A DNA stretch of 41,266 nucleotides from an uncultured Clostridia bacterium (lineage in GTDB: Bacteria; Bacillota; Clostridia; TANB77; CAG-508), in NCBI GenBank assembly GCA_934162535.1, contig CAKPJC010000015.1:1-41266 (forward strand). The letters are read 5' to 3'. This document shows, in pieces, positions 7,689 to 15,898 of the stretch. The notes under the pieces were generated by a model. It made no database searches. It saw only the letters and a list, made by a program, of their open reading frames with translations, and was not told the DNA's origin. Position 1 is the stretch's first letter. Each line of letters begins with the position of its first letter. A program made the position numbers and the translations under genes.

Positions 7689-8393
7689 ATGGGAAAAATT
7701 ATAAGAGAATTGAATGGAAATAGAGAAAAAGGAACAATAACTTTATTTGTGCTGATGGCATGTCTATTTTTTACATTTGTTTTATTGGAAATATATGTTT
7801 CAAACTTAAATAGACTTCAACTACAGGAACAACAACTGAATCAGATACAAAATAATTATAAGAGGAATATAGCTAACATACAAGAGATACATGAAGATTT
7901 ACAAAAAAAACAAATAAAAATAGATGATGTTCCAATAACTTTAACCTATAATGGCAAAGAGCAAAAATGGGAACCAAATATTACCGATGAAAATAATGTA
8001 AAATTGATTAAGAATAAAGATTATAATATTACATATAATCCAGAAAATTGTGTAGATGCAGGAGATATAGAAGTCACAATTACAGGAGAAGGAAAATATA
8101 CAGGCGAGTATAAATTTAAATATACGATTGAAAAGGCAAAGTTAAAAGTTAAAACAGGTAGTAAAGAGAAACCATATGATGGCACAGCATTAACATGTCC
8201 TGAAATAACTATAGATGGATTTGTTAATGGAGAGACTGCAAAGTTTTATACAACAGGAAGTCAAACGGATGTTGGATCAAGTGCAAATTCTTTCATGATT
8301 GAATTTGATGAAACTGCGAAAATAGGAAATTACGAGATTATATCTAAAGAAATAGGAACTCTTACAGTTAAAGCACGCATAGTAACACCTTAA
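7689..8393 (+). CDS. Secreted protein with pilin-like N-terminal module and MBG-like Ig domain
   Basis: Residues about 12-60 (KGTITLFVLMACLFF, then SNLNRLQLQEQQLNQIQNNY) are nearly the same as the N-terminus of the protein at 13460-14458. A charged leader, a G-T-I-T-L-F membrane helix and then an amphipathic coiled coil recall the N-terminal helix of type IV pilin-like or TadE-like proteins, but the classic glutamate at position 5 is missing. The C-terminal half contains EKPYDGTALT ... GFVNGETAKF ... GSQTDVGSSANSF ... GNYEI, the pattern of MBG/YDG bacterial Ig-like adhesin domains. It has no LPXTG or S-layer anchor, so it is likely held by the helix. Ribosome binding site: AGGGAGAAAA. A role as surface adhesin or minor pilin is inference. 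Confidence 0.75.
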   Translation: MGKIIRELNGNREKGTITLFVLMACLFFTFVLLEIYVSNLNRLQLQEQQLNQIQNNYKRNIANIQEIHEDLQKKQIKIDDVPITLTYNGKEQKWEPNITDENNVKLIKNKDYNITYNPENCVDAGDIEVTITGEGKYTGEYKFKYTIEKAKLKVKTGSKEKPYDGTALTCPEITIDGFVNGETAKFYTTGSQTDVGSSANSFMIEFDETAKIGNYEIISKEIGTLTVKARIVTP

Positions 8394-8529
8394 AAAAGCT
8401 AAATAGAGTTTAATTGTAACTTTGATTTGTTAGAAGAGAAATAATCTAGATTATATAATAGCAACAATGCAAAAAAATGTAGACATTTATTTTTGATTTT
8501 GTTGTGATCCTAAAAAGGAATGAAATAAA

Positions 8530-10728
8530 ATGATGGAAAAAGTAAATGTAAAAAAGAAAATTGGATTTACAATAATAATATTAACGATAATACTATTAAA
8601 CATATTTATAGGTTCAAATATAAAGCAACCAATATGGATAATACAAACAGTGCTATGTATATTCATGACAGTATATTTAATAATAAGTAAAATAAATAAA
8701 AAAAGAGACATAATAATAAAGGGAAAAATAGACATTGCAGTATTTGCATTTATGATAGCAACAACAGTTCCACTATTATTAAAAACATATGTATCATTAG
8801 AAGGAACAATAAATTTCATATTGAAATACTGGTCAGTATATGGAATGTATATACTGGTAAGGAATATTGTAACAGACGAGAAAAAAGAAAAAATTATAAT
8901 TGATATATTTATAATATCATCAATAATTCCAATAATATTTGGAATAGATAAACTAACATTTAATCTATTAGCTCCACTTTTAGAACTAATAGATGCAGTA
9001 AAAATAGATGATGTAAGGATGATTTCAACATTTGGATATGCGAATACATTAGCAGCATATTTGTCATTAACAACATGTTTAGCAATATCAGAATTAGCAA
9101 ATTCAGAAAAAATAAGAAATAAAATAGCATATATAATATATATAATTATAGCAAGTATAACAATAATATTAACACAGTCAAAATTTGTAATAGCATTAAT
9201 ACTATTTATAATAATGTTATTTGTTATAAAAGGAATAAAAGACAAAAAAATATCAAAAAAGTGTATACTTACAGGAGGACTAATAATTGTAGCATTTTTT
9301 ATATACTTTTTTATAGCGATAAATATTAGCAAGCCATTAAAAATAAAAGAAAATGAAAAGAATTGTGTTATAAGGGGAATAGAATCTAATGCACAATATG
9401 AATTCGCATTAGACATAGATGCAAAAACAGAAAAAGATTATGATATATTTCAAATAAATATAGTAGAAATAACAAAATACTTTTCAGAGAAAACAATAGG
9501 AAAAATAACATTTTCAAATTTCAATGGAACAAAAACAATAAATGTAACAACAAATTCTGAAATAGACCACATTGAAATAAGAATAAAAAATCAACTAAAC
9601 CAAGAATTAACAATAAAGGGATTAAAAATTAACAACAAGCCATATATTTTAGAATATAAAATAATACCAGAAGAGGTAGTAAGAGTGTTTACAACATTCA
9701 ACTTCAAGAATCCAAGTGTATGGCAAAGAACTGATTATTGGAAAGATGGAACAAAGATAATAAAAGAAACTGGCATAATAGGAGCAGGAGGAAATACATG
9801 GAGAGTACTATATGGACAGGTTCAAGACTACCTATATTATGCAAAAGAAGCCCATAGCTATATATTAGAATTACTAATGTCATTTGGCATTTTAGGCTTA
9901 ATGAGTTATATATTTATAATAGCAATAACATTGAAAAATAGTATAGAACTAATAAAAAATACAAAACAAAATCATAAAAAAAACAAAAACATGTTAGCAA
10001 TAATAATAGGGATAAGTATAATAACGATACATTGTTTAATAGATTTTGATATGTCGTATTTAATCATAGAAATGGCATTTTACATATTTATAGCAATATT
10101 AAACCAAGAAGATAAAAAGATGTGCAATAATAGAAAAAATTTGGATACAATTGTATTATTGATATTTATAATAATTAGTATTGGAAACATACTAGGATTA
10201 ATAGCACAAGCAGCTGAAGATGAAACAGGAATTACAAGCAATAAAATTGCACCATGGATTTCAAGGTATCAATACAACAAAATAGTATATATTGAAAATA
10301 ATAAGATTAAAGATAAAAATAAGATTAAGTATTTGAAAGAATATATAAAAAATGAACCATATCAACATCAAAATGTTATATACGAAATAATGTGTAATCA
10401 AATTGCAAAAGACCCCAAAATAGAAGATACAGAATACATACTAAATACTTGGAAAAAAATAAAAAAAGAAAGAACATATGAATTAGAACCATTACAAAAA
10501 AGAGCAGAAATAATGTTTAATTTTTCTCAAGACTTGTTAGATAAAGAAAATGAAGAAACAACCAATCTTGCAAAAGAAGTTTTAAAACAATTGATATCGG
10601 AATACGAACAATACAATGAAATTATACTTGACTATAGAAGAAATGGAGAAATAGAAAGTATAACAAAGTATAAACATGAATATTATACGAATATATACAA
10701 AGAGGCAATAAATTTACTAGAAAAATAA
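8530..10728 (+). CDS. O-antigen ligase / O-oligosaccharyltransferase superfamily membrane protein
   Basis: A 732-aa protein. Residues 1-250 hold about eight membrane helices. Residues about 260-390 form a hydrophilic beta-rich insertion outside the membrane. The segment QRTDYWKDGTKIIKETGIIGAGGNTWR (about 397-424), followed by KEAHSYILELLMSFGILGL, is the catalytic-loop pattern of the Wzy_C/WaaL family. More helices follow, then a C-terminal helical region (about 560-732), probably TPR-like. Family members transfer lipid-linked glycans to another glycan, to lipid or, as O-OTases, to proteins such as pilins. It lies between a pilin-like protein gene and two glycosyltransferase genes. The beta-rich insertion is unusual. 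Acceptor and donor cannot be told from sequence. Confidence 0.8.
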   Translation: MMEKVNVKKKIGFTIIILTIILLNIFIGSNIKQPIWIIQTVLCIFMTVYLIISKINKKRDIIIKGKIDIAVFAFMIATTVPLLLKTYVSLEGTINFILKYWSVYGMYILVRNIVTDEKKEKIIIDIFIISSIIPIIFGIDKLTFNLLAPLLELIDAVKIDDVRMISTFGYANTLAAYLSLTTCLAISELANSEKIRNKIAYIIYIIIASITIILTQSKFVIALILFIIMLFVIKGIKDKKISKKCILTGGLIIVAFFIYFFIAINISKPLKIKENEKNCVIRGIESNAQYEFALDIDAKTEKDYDIFQINIVEITKYFSEKTIGKITFSNFNGTKTINVTTNSEIDHIEIRIKNQLNQELTIKGLKINNKPYILEYKIIPEEVVRVFTTFNFKNPSVWQRTDYWKDGTKIIKETGIIGAGGNTWRVLYGQVQDYLYYAKEAHSYILELLMSFGILGLMSYIFIIAITLKNSIELIKNTKQNHKKNKNMLAIIIGISIITIHCLIDFDMSYLIIEMAFYIFIAILNQEDKKMCNNRKNLDTIVLLIFIIISIGNILGLIAQAAEDETGITSNKIAPWISRYQYNKIVYIENNKIKDKNKIKYLKEYIKNEPYQHQNVIYEIMCNQIAKDPKIEDTEYILNTWKKIKKERTYELEPLQKRAEIMFNFSQDLLDKENEETTNLAKEVLKQLISEYEQYNEIILDYRRNGEIESITKYKHEYYTNIYKEAINLLEK

Positions 10729-10782
10729 TAGGAAAAATAAATAATCAATATATAAACAAAGATAATCATTTAAGAGGTAGAT

Positions 10783-11622
10783 ATGGACAAAGAAATAGAA
10801 GTGTTATTATCAGTAATGAAAACAAAAAACGAAGAAGAATACAAAAAAATACTACAACGAAATAATATAAAAAGTAATGTTATAGCGATAAATCAAGTGG
10901 AAAAAGAAACAGATATTTTTAATATAAAAAATGGTAGACAAAAAATACTTTCATATAAAGAAAAAGGTGCTAGTAGAAGTAGAAACAGGCTTATTGAAAA
11001 TGCACAAGGGGACATATGCATATTTGCAGATGATGATACTAAATATGTTGAAAATTATGAGAAAATAATAAAAACAGAATTTCAAAATAAACCTTATGCA
11101 GATGTCATAATATTCCACATAGAAAATGAATATAAAAAAAGAGAGAAAATAAAGAAAATAGGCAACAAAAAATTGAACATTTTAGACATTATGAAAGTAA
11201 GGACTAGTGAAATAGCATTAACAAAAAATGCAATAGAAAAAATAAGAAAAATGAATATAAAATTTGATTGTAACTTTGGACCAGAAGGTACATTTAAAAA
11301 AGGAGAGGAAACGGTATTTATTTATACACTACTAAAAAAAGAATTTGAAATATATAGTGTAAAAAAGAAAATTGGTTCAGTTTATGATACACAAAGTACC
11401 TGGTTTACAGGCTATAATAAAAAATATTTATATGATCAAGGAGCTATATTTTATAAAATTAATCCAAAGTGGTACAAATTTTTTAATTTACAATATGTAA
11501 TTAGAAAATACTTTCAATATAGAAAAAATGTAAATATTCATAATGCATATAAACAAATGTGCCTAGGTGCTCAAAAATGTAAAGAAATATATAATATAAA
11601 TGAAAAAATACAAGACATTTGA
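10783..11622 (+). CDS. Glycosyltransferase, family 2-like
   Basis: A 279-aa soluble protein. KGASRSRNRLIENAQGDICIFADDDTKY (about residues 62-88) is the GT-A core with the metal/nucleotide-sugar binding DDD, and GPEGTFKKGEETVFIYTLLKK (about 166-186) resembles the catalytic acceptor region in GT2 enzymes. The N-terminus lacks the usual VSVIIP start and instead has DKEIEVLLSVMKTKNEEEY, a variant seen in some capsular or pilin-glycan transferases. It starts 54 bases after the ligase-like gene, has AAGAGGTAG as ribosome binding site and ends 16 bases before the next transferase, so the three probably form one unit. The sugar is unknown. Confidence 0.85.
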   Translation: MDKEIEVLLSVMKTKNEEEYKKILQRNNIKSNVIAINQVEKETDIFNIKNGRQKILSYKEKGASRSRNRLIENAQGDICIFADDDTKYVENYEKIIKTEFQNKPYADVIIFHIENEYKKREKIKKIGNKKLNILDIMKVRTSEIALTKNAIEKIRKMNIKFDCNFGPEGTFKKGEETVFIYTLLKKEFEIYSVKKKIGSVYDTQSTWFTGYNKKYLYDQGAIFYKINPKWYKFFNLQYVIRKYFQYRKNVNIHNAYKQMCLGAQKCKEIYNINEKIQDI

Positions 11623-11638
11623 ATATAAGGGGAAATAA

Positions 11639-12697
11639 ATGAACAAGAAAATAAGTGTTATAGTGACTATATATAATACTCCAAAAATATATTTAAGAAA
11701 ATGCATAGAAAGTATATTAAATCAAACATTAAAAGAAATAGAAATAATATTAGTAAATGATGGTTCAAGAGAAGAAATTAAGAAAATATGTGAGAAATAT
11801 GCTGAAAATGATAAAAGAATAAAATTAGTAAATCAAGAGAACCAAGGAGAATCAGGTGCAAGAAATACAGGAATAAAAAATGCTACTACGGATAATATAA
11901 CATTTGTGGATAGTGATGACTGGATTGAAAAAGAGACATGTGAAAAAATATACGATTATATAGAAAAGATAAATTCTGAATATGAAATGATAATATTTAA
12001 CTGTTTTGTGGATTATCAAAAGAAACAAGTAAAAAACATGTTTTACCCAAAAAAAGATTTACTGGATAAACAAGACATTGAGGAAATACAATTACAAAAT
12101 ATAGAGAAAGGAATGTCAAAATATTATCCACCAGAATCCAATATCTCAGTGCCATGGTCGAAAGTGTATAACAGGAAGTTTATAGAAAAAAATAATTTAA
12201 AATATATTCCTAATATAACAAGAATGACAGATGCAATTTTTAATATGGAAGCATTTGAAAAGGCTCAAAAAATATATGTATTGCAAGAATATTTATACCA
12301 TTATCAACAAAATGATTTTTCTATATGCCAAAAATATTCAGAAGATACAATAAAATATTATGAAACATATTTTAAGTTTGTGAAAAAATATATAGAGAAA
12401 TATAATAAAGGTGAAAAATTTGTAGATATTTTAAATATTAAAATTATTACAAGCCTAGATAGATATATGTATAATTACTTTTTCCATAAAGATAATGCAA
12501 AAAAATTTAAGAATATAGAAAAGGAATTTAAAGAAATTCTTTCTAAAAAACTTTATCAAGAGGCTATGGGTGAGGTGAAAACAAAATATTTAAGTACATA
12601 TCAGAGGTTGGTGCTTAAAGGTGCAAAAAAAGGAAATATAATAAATTTGAAGCTATTATATGATATAAAAAGGTTTGTAAAAAATATGACAATATAA
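11639..12697 (+). CDS. Glycosyltransferase family 2
   Basis: A 352-aa protein with a canonical GT-A domain: KISVIVTIYNTPKIYLRKCIESILNQT (residues 4-30), IILVNDGS, NQGESGARNTGIKNATTDNITFVDSDDW (about 76-103, DXD-type SDD). The C-terminal third is helical with many aromatic residues and contains no membrane segment. It is similar to the EpsJ/WcaA-type enzymes that extend surface polysaccharides using nucleotide sugars on the cytoplasmic face. It directly follows the other transferase with AAGGGGAAATAA as ribosome binding site. Donor and linkage are not predictable. Confidence 0.93.
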   Translation: MNKKISVIVTIYNTPKIYLRKCIESILNQTLKEIEIILVNDGSREEIKKICEKYAENDKRIKLVNQENQGESGARNTGIKNATTDNITFVDSDDWIEKETCEKIYDYIEKINSEYEMIIFNCFVDYQKKQVKNMFYPKKDLLDKQDIEEIQLQNIEKGMSKYYPPESNISVPWSKVYNRKFIEKNNLKYIPNITRMTDAIFNMEAFEKAQKIYVLQEYLYHYQQNDFSICQKYSEDTIKYYETYFKFVKKYIEKYNKGEKFVDILNIKIITSLDRYMYNYFFHKDNAKKFKNIEKEFKEILSKKLYQEAMGEVKTKYLSTYQRLVLKGAKKGNIINLKLLYDIKRFVKNMTI

Positions 12698-12794
12698 ACT
12701 GTAAAATTATTGATTTTTTTATTGTTTTGTGATATTCTTCAGATGTTCGAGATGAAAATCGATTTACAATAAAAATATATTAGGAGGTTTAATT

Positions 12795-13334
12795 ATGGAA
12801 TTAAAAGGAACAAAAACAGAAAAGAATCTTATGACTGCATTTGCAGGAGAATCACAAGCAAGAAACAAATATACATATTTTGCAAGCAAAGCTAAAAAGG
12901 AAGGATATGAGCAAATAGCGGCAATATTCCAAGAAACTGCTGATAATGAGAAAGAACATGCAAAAATGTGGTTCAAGTTATTAAATGGTGGAGAAATTGG
13001 AAGTACTGTTGAAAATTTACAATCTGCGGCAGATGGAGAAAATTATGAATGGACAGATATGTATGCCGAATTTGCAAAAGAAGCAAAGGAAGAAGGATTT
13101 AACCATATTGCGTATTTATTTGAAGAAGTAGCTAAAATAGAAAAAGAACATGAGGAAAGATATTTAAAATTACTAGAAAATGTAAAAGAAGGAAAAGTAT
13201 TTGAAGCAGGAGAAGTAAAGGTATGGAAATGCAGAAACTGTGGACATATAGTAGTTGGAACAAAAGCACCAGAAGTATGTCCTGTTTGTAGCCATCCAAA
13301 AGCATATTTTGAGATAAAAGCAGAAAATTATTAA
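12795..13334 (+). CDS. rbr: Rubrerythrin
   Basis: The 179-aa product is a standard-length rubrerythrin: an N-terminal ferritin-like four-helix bundle with repeated diiron ligand motifs (ETADNEKEHAKMW near residues 47-59 and EVAKIEKEHEERY near 113-125) and a C-terminal rubredoxin module with CRNCG ... CPVCSHP (about 145-168). It reduces hydrogen peroxide in anaerobes, taking electrons from rubredoxin or an NADH oxidoreductase. The ribosome binding site AGGAGGTTT is strong. It sits between a glycosyltransferase and a surface protein without functional relation, and ends in its own terminator, so it is probably transcribed alone. No clear PerR box was seen upstream. Confidence 0.96.
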   Translation: MELKGTKTEKNLMTAFAGESQARNKYTYFASKAKKEGYEQIAAIFQETADNEKEHAKMWFKLLNGGEIGSTVENLQSAADGENYEWTDMYAEFAKEAKEEGFNHIAYLFEEVAKIEKEHEERYLKLLENVKEGKVFEAGEVKVWKCRNCGHIVVGTKAPEVCPVCSHPKAYFEIKAENY

Positions 13335-13340
13335 AAAAAT

Positions 13341-13381
13341 AAAATAGATTTTTTACATAAAAATTGTAGAAAGTCTATTTT
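13341..13381 (+). terminator. Intrinsic terminator after rubrerythrin
   Basis: AAAATAGATTTTTT (13341-13354) pairs with AGAAAGTCTATTTT (13368-13381), 14 positions with two G-U pairs and a 13-nt loop, followed by TTT. Confidence 0.75.
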
Positions 13382-13459
13382 TTCCTTTACAGTTATTGAA
13401 AAATGTAAGAGTTTCTTATATAATATGATGTATAAATAATAAAAAACGGAGGATAAGAA

Positions 13460-14458
13460 ATGAAGTTTTTTACAAATGATATGATAAAAAAAGGAGAAAA
13501 TGGAGCAATAACATTATTTGTATTAATGGCTTGTTTATTTTTTGTATTTATATTATCAGGAGTGTATATATCAAATCTAAATAAAATGCAGATGCAAGAA
13601 CAACAACTAGAGCAAATTAAAGATAATTATGCAAGGACAATAACAAATTTTGAAGAACAAGCAGGTCCAAAACCAAAAGAAATATATAGTGAATCTGGAC
13701 TTGAGGAAGAGGCAGAAAATAATATTGATTTATTTGAATATGAAATAATTAGTAATGAAGAAATTGAAGATACAACATTTGCTCAGTCACTACCAAAAAA
13801 AACTGCCAGAATAACTAAGATAAAAGATATGTATTGTAATAGTGTAGACGGTGGAATATATAATCCTGAAGTGGGGGCAAAAGTAAATACATACTATCAA
13901 ATAAAAAATTACAAAGGAAAAGATATATCTGATACTCTAGTAATTCCATATCAAGCAAAAATAAATGGTGAAATGTATAGAATAACAGAAGTGAATTTAT
14001 TGGTATATGGATGTCAAAGTCCCAGTGTTTTGAGGGATAGAGAGGGGTATGAATTACCTAATGTAAATACAATAATTTATCCTAATACTGTAAAAAAAAT
14101 CTTTACAACAAGTAATAATGTTTATAGTAACAACTATACTATACAAAATGTTATCTTGCCAGAAAGTCTTTCAGAAATAGGAACAGATGCATTTAGAGTG
14201 ACTAGAAAATTAAAGAACATAACAATGCCAAATAGTGTAACAAGTATAGGGAGTGAGGCGTTTTATTATAGTGGATTAACTAGCATAACAATACCCAATA
14301 GCGTAACTAATATAGGTAACAATGCATTTCGTTATTGCTTCGACTTAAAAACAGTAAATTACAAAGGAACACAAGAAGAATGGAACAAAATTACAATAGG
14401 AACTGGTAATGAAAGTTTAACCAATGCAACAATAAATTACAATTATAAAGGAAACTAA
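13460..14458 (+). CDS. Secreted BspA-like leucine-rich-repeat protein with pilin-like N-terminal module
   Basis: The 332-aa protein shares its N-terminal 60 residues with the protein at 7689: GAITLFVLMACLFF followed by ISNLNKMQMQEQQLEQIKDNY. Residues about 215-310 contain LRR_5 (BspA/TpLRR) repeats: ILPESLSEIGTDAFR, TMPNSVTSIGSEAFYYSGLTSI, TIPNSVTNIGNNAFRYCFDLKTV, then the typical capping YKGTQEEWNKITIG. Such repeats occur in surface adhesins of gut and oral anaerobes and bind host proteins or other cells. The middle part (60-215) is beta-rich and not recognised. No sortase motif is present. The ribosome binding site is ACGGAGGATAAG. A membrane-tethered or pilus-associated adhesin is the most likely role, by inference. 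Confidence 0.85.
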   Translation: MKFFTNDMIKKGENGAITLFVLMACLFFVFILSGVYISNLNKMQMQEQQLEQIKDNYARTITNFEEQAGPKPKEIYSESGLEEEAENNIDLFEYEIISNEEIEDTTFAQSLPKKTARITKIKDMYCNSVDGGIYNPEVGAKVNTYYQIKNYKGKDISDTLVIPYQAKINGEMYRITEVNLLVYGCQSPSVLRDREGYELPNVNTIIYPNTVKKIFTTSNNVYSNNYTIQNVILPESLSEIGTDAFRVTRKLKNITMPNSVTSIGSEAFYYSGLTSITIPNSVTNIGNNAFRYCFDLKTVNYKGTQEEWNKITIGTGNESLTNATINYNYKGN

Positions 14459-14475
14459 TATAGTACAAAATTATT

Positions 14476-14498
14476 CCCCAGTATATGTAATACTGGGG
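14476..14498 (+). terminator. Hairpin after the LRR protein gene
   Basis: CCCCAGTA (14476-14483) pairs with TACTGGGG (14491-14498), with a 7-nt loop and only a short T-rich tail (TTCTTC). It is probably the terminator of the LRR gene. Confidence 0.6.
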
Positions 14499-14509
14499 TT
14501 CTTCATACA

Positions 14510-14547
14510 AATAAAAAAGTGGCCTTATAAAAAGCCAATTTTTTATT
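14510..14547 (-). terminator. Intrinsic terminator of rpmE
   Basis: On the - strand AATAAAAAATTGGC pairs with GCCACTTTTTTATT across a short A/T loop and ends in a T-run. It overlaps the rpmE stop codon (14543-14545). The A/T symmetry means it can also stop + strand transcripts coming from the LRR gene. Confidence 0.75.
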
Positions 14548-14743
14548 CAAGACCATATTTCTTTTTAAATCTATCTGCTCTACCACCTTTAGTATCAAGT
14601 CTTAAATTACCTGTCCAATATGGATGACATTTTGAGCAAACATCTACTTTTAAATCTTTTTTAGTTGAACCAACTTCTAAAACATTTCCACAAGCACATG
14701 TGATAGTTGTTTGATTATAATTTGGATGTAAATCTTTTTTCAT
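14543..14743 (-). CDS. rpmE: Large ribosomal subunit protein bL31, zinc-binding form
   Basis: The 66-aa product MKKDLHPNYNQTTITCACGN ... CSKCHPYWTG ... ADRFKKKYGLE is a standard bL31. The cysteine set CAC ... CSKC is that of the zinc-binding (C+) type. A longer reading from 14818 adds 25 residues with no family match; GAGGTGA lies 9 bases before the ATG at 14743 and fixes the start. It follows a small membrane-protein ORF on the same strand and probably shares that promoter; a TATAAT at about 14800 could give a second promoter but lacks a well-placed -35. Confidence 0.96.
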   Translation of the reverse strand: MKKDLHPNYNQTTITCACGNVLEVGSTKKDLKVDVCSKCHPYWTGNLRLDTKGGRADRFKKKYGLE

Positions 14744-14819
14744 CTGCAAATTCACCTCTTTCTTACAATAGTAATTTTTGCCATATATTATATTACCATA
14801 TTTTTTTTGAATTTTCAAG

Positions 14820-14993
14820 TTATTTATCTAATTTTTTGTCTTGCTCTTCAACTTGTTGTTGATTAACATATGTCGCTGAAGATTCTAATTCAGCATTTAA
14901 TGACATTTTATGTATTAGTTTATTCATGATATTAAAAATACAAGCTATAATTAAAATAAATAAAAAAAATTTTTTCCAATACTTTGCTAACAT
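14820..14993 (-). CDS. Small single-helix membrane protein (57 aa), unrecognised
   Basis: The ORF begins MLAKYWKKFFLFILIIACIF, one hydrophobic helix, and continues with a polar glutamine/glutamate/lysine-rich tail ending QQQVEEQDKKLDK. GAAAGGAAG lies 6-7 bases before the ATG, and a very good promoter (TTGACA-16-TATAAT) lies 33 bases upstream of the start codon, so expression is likely. The gene ends 76 bases before rpmE on the same strand. I know no family for it. The helix plus a coiled polar tail could be a small regulatory membrane protein, but no function can be assigned. Confidence 0.65.
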   Translation of the reverse strand: MLAKYWKKFFLFILIIACIFNIMNKLIHKMSLNAELESSATYVNQQQVEEQDKKLDK

Positions 14994-15025
14994 AGTAATC
15001 TTCCTTTCAAGTTAATACATAATTA

Positions 15026-15053
15026 ATTATACTATATTTTTAGATTTTGTCAA
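15026..15053 (-). promoter_or_regulatory. Sigma-A type promoter for the small membrane ORF and rpmE
   Basis: Read on the - strand: TTGACA (15053-15048), 16-bp spacer, TATAAT (15031-15026). Both hexamers are perfect. The start codon of the 57-aa ORF lies 33 bases downstream of the -10 box. Confidence 0.8.
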
Positions 15054-15112
15054 TATTATTTATCATTTTAGGGCAAAATAATTATAAAAAAGTATGAAAA
15101 GGAGTTCAAAAA

Positions 15113-15859
15113 ATGAAAAAGATAATAATCTCGGTACTAATTTTAGCCCTAATAATTGGTACAGGAATATGGTGGTACTCTAATCAAAAAAGGGAAACAC
15201 AAAAACCTATTATTGAAAATGAATCAAACTATACTGCAGAGAGAAGCAGTACAAAAACTGAGCAAAGTGAGGTAAATGAGTCAAATAACAATAATAATAC
15301 AAACAATGAAAGCAATCTAGAAAAAGATAAAAACCCCACTCAAGAACAACAGAACGAACAAAATGAGCAACCTAAAGAAGAAGTGAAAAAAGACGTAACA
15401 AAAACTGAAACTGAAATATCGAGTTTTACAACCAAAATATACAATAAAGAAAAAGAAAGACAAAATAATATGTCAATAACATGTAATGCACTAACTAATA
15501 AAGAAATAAAACCAGGAGAAACATTTTCATTTTGTGATACAGTAGGAAAAGCAACAACAGCAAAAGGGTACCAAAAAGCAGACATATATGTAGATGGAAA
15601 AAAAGAAAAAGGTCTTGGTGGTGGTAATTGTCAAGTCAGCACTACACTATATAATGCAGTAACAAAAGTATCTGGAATAGAAGTCACAGAAAGGCATCAA
15701 CACAGTGGTCATGTTCCATATATACAAGATGGAAAAGACGCAGCTGTTGCATATGGTGCATATGATTTAAAATTTAAAAATAATACAGGGAGCACAATAA
15801 AAATTGTAATGGAAAAAACAAAGAACAATGTTACAGCTAAAATTATAAAAATAGATTAA
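15113..15859 (+). CDS. VanW-family cell-surface protein
   Basis: A 248-aa protein with an N-terminal membrane anchor or signal (about residues 3-22), a low-complexity Asn/Glu/Gln/Lys linker (about 25-100) and a C-terminal VanW domain: NALTNKEIKPGETFSFCDTVG, the invariant GLGGGNCQVSTTLYNAV and ERHQHSGHVPYIQDGKDAAVAYG (about 182-222). VanW is an accessory protein in some vancomycin-resistance clusters but is widespread in Clostridia without resistance, and its biochemical role is unknown. Here only the VanW domain is present, without the peptidoglycan-binding domain often found with it. Ribosome binding site: AAAGGAG. It converges on the dacF-like gene. Confidence 0.88.
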   Translation: MKKIIISVLILALIIGTGIWWYSNQKRETQKPIIENESNYTAERSSTKTEQSEVNESNNNNNTNNESNLEKDKNPTQEQQNEQNEQPKEEVKKDVTKTETEISSFTTKIYNKEKERQNNMSITCNALTNKEIKPGETFSFCDTVGKATTAKGYQKADIYVDGKKEKGLGGGNCQVSTTLYNAVTKVSGIEVTERHQHSGHVPYIQDGKDAAVAYGAYDLKFKNNTGSTIKIVMEKTKNNVTAKIIKID

Positions 15860-15881
15860 AAAGGCATGAGAATGCCTTTTT
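15858..15881. terminator. Bidirectional terminator between vanW-like and dacF-like genes
   Basis: AAAAAGGCAT (15858-15867), loop GAGA, ATGCCTTTTT (15872-15881): a perfect 10-bp hairpin with A- and T-runs at both ends, serving both converging genes. Confidence 0.88.
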
Positions 15882-15898
15882 AAATTATGCAAATACAA

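Noticed and set aside
7689..14458. Classical type IV pilus operon
   Set aside because: No PilB/PilC/PilT/PilD homologues occur here and the N-terminal module lacks the Glu5 of type IV pilins. The ATPase at 2691 belongs to spoIIIA.
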